Assembly (NCBI RefSeq): GCF_017311165.1
Contig: NZ_CP062973.1
Location: 2,232,001 to 2,296,000 of the forward strand
Length of the DNA: 64,000 nt
Direction: 5' to 3'
Origin: Psychroflexus sp. ALD_RP9
Lineage (GTDB): Bacteria; Bacteroidota; Bacteroidia; Flavobacteriales; Flavobacteriaceae
Shown: one piece after another, positions 63,392 through 64,000 of the stretch
How the letters are laid out: every line of letters begins with the position of its first letter
Position numbering within the stretch: the first letter of the stretch is position 1
Notes under the pieces: generated by a model
The model's database searches: none
The model's input: only the letters and a program-made list of their open reading frames with translations
Told to the model about the DNA's origin: nothing
Made by a program: the position numbers and the translations under genes

Positions 63392-64000
63392 TTAAACTTC
63401 TAGAGATGTTCCAGAATTCTGCCAATTTTCGACATCATTTAAATAAAAATCGATACGACCCATATTTATTCCTGCCCAACCGACTTGATTTACAATTACG
63501 TTTTTTCCTTTGGCATTTTTAATTTGTGTAGGTTGGTCTAAAAAGGTGTGTGTATGTCCACCAATAATTAAATCAATATCCTGCGTTTGTTTGGCTAGTT
63601 TTAAATCATCAATTTTTTTACTCTTATAGCTATATCCTAGGTGAGATAAACAAATAATGAGGTCACAATGTTCATTTCGTTTTAAAATTTTAACTTGATC
63701 TTTGGCAACTTCAACTGGATCTAAATATTTAGTCTCCTTATATAAATCTTTTGATACCAGTCCTTTGAGTTCTATACCCAATCCAAATACACCGATGTTG
63801 ATACCATCAATTTCGTAAACTTGATAGGGTTTTGTTAGTCCATTTAAACTGGTGTTACTTAAGTCGTAGTTAGCATTAAGTAAGTCAAATTGTGCATACT
63901 CTAGTTGAGCAGCAATGTTATCTATACCGTTGTCAAATTCATGATTTCCAATAGTAGAGGCATGATAACCTAGCTTAGACATGATTTTATACTCTAATTC
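63392..64000 (-). CDS. 5'-nucleotidase/metallophosphatase, N-terminus beyond the window
   Basis: The open frame continues off the right edge, so at least the first part (metal site D-x-H and NGD-type motifs) is missing. Visible: GNHEFDNGIDN (metallophosphatase motif), CDLIICLSHLGY and DLIIGGHTHTFLDQP (metal-binding His), typical of the UshA/CpdB-type 5'-nucleotidase and 2',3'-cyclic phosphodiesterase superfamily. The Met 18 bases from the edge is internal. The C-terminal 5'-nucleotidase substrate domain is absent; the gene ends soon after the phosphatase fold, so this may be a single-domain form. Confidence 0.85.
   Translation of the reverse strand, partial: ELEYKIMSKLGYHASTIGNHEFDNGIDNIAAQLEYAQFDLLNANYDLSNTSLNGLTKPYQVYEIDGINIGVFGLGIELKGLVSKDLYKETKYLDPVEVAKDQVKILKRNEHCDLIICLSHLGYSYKSKKIDDLKLAKQTQDIDLIIGGHTHTFLDQPTQIKNAKGKNVIVNQVGWAGINMGRIDFYLNDVENWQNSGTSLEV

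Overview
The window looks like a chromosome segment of a marine-type Flavobacteriaceae bacterium (Bacteroidota). The signs are high A+T content, Bacteroidota promoter elements (TTG or TTTG, about 17 to 19 bases, then TAnnTTTG), three cargo proteins with type IX secretion C-terminal tails, LytTR/LytS-type signalling, a SusC-like carboxypeptidase-regulatory domain on a TonB receptor, and a gene order typical of the group (ftsK-lolA-lptF/G-ribBA; rlmD-DUF6452-DUF6048). The genus cannot be fixed from the sequence alone.

Layout. 1-7.2 kb is core: 2-Cys peroxiredoxin, thioredoxin, DUF6952, ftsK, lolA, an LptF/LptG permease and ribBA with a degenerate RibA half. 7.3-25.3 kb is surface and signalling: an LRR/beta-helix type IX cargo, a LytTR regulator with its sensor kinase, umuDC, then a 2298-residue adhesin-like protein with five C-type-lectin-like domains, followed by a small PID-CTERM-like protein and divergent from a TPR/HTH regulator. 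25.3-43.5 kb is dense housekeeping: flavin oxidoreductases, ZIP transporter, RNA methyltransferases, anion symporter, rocD, ECF sigma factor, glycosyltransferase, murB, aminotransferase, a delta-60 repeat cargo and DUF1456. 43.5-49.5 kb is a loose accessory stretch of hypothetical secreted proteins and lipoproteins, a small alarmone hydrolase-like HD protein and at least two decayed genes. 49.5-53.2 kb is an iron-uptake pair (TonB siderophore receptor, PepSY membrane protein). 53.2-63.2 kb is a type I restriction-modification island: hsdM, a GIY-YIG nuclease carrying a palindromic repeat array, hsdS, two unknown genes (one HEPN-like), a candidate structured small RNA, fic, and hsdR. The window ends with tRNA-Arg(UCG) and a truncated 5'-nucleotidase/metallophosphatase.

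How it fits together. The most interesting region is the restriction island. A GIY-YIG nuclease gene sits between hsdM and hsdS and runs in frame into nine inverted and direct copies of a short GC-rich repeat. Further on, fic and hsdR share a promoter that is flanked by two near-identical palindromes, and a small RNA candidate with its own -7 element, a compact fold and a T tract lies just upstream. The second system is the lectin-domain giant: its promoter has a tandem 9-base direct repeat directly upstream and a membrane-anchored regulator is encoded divergently. All functional statements are from reading the sequence; no database search was run.
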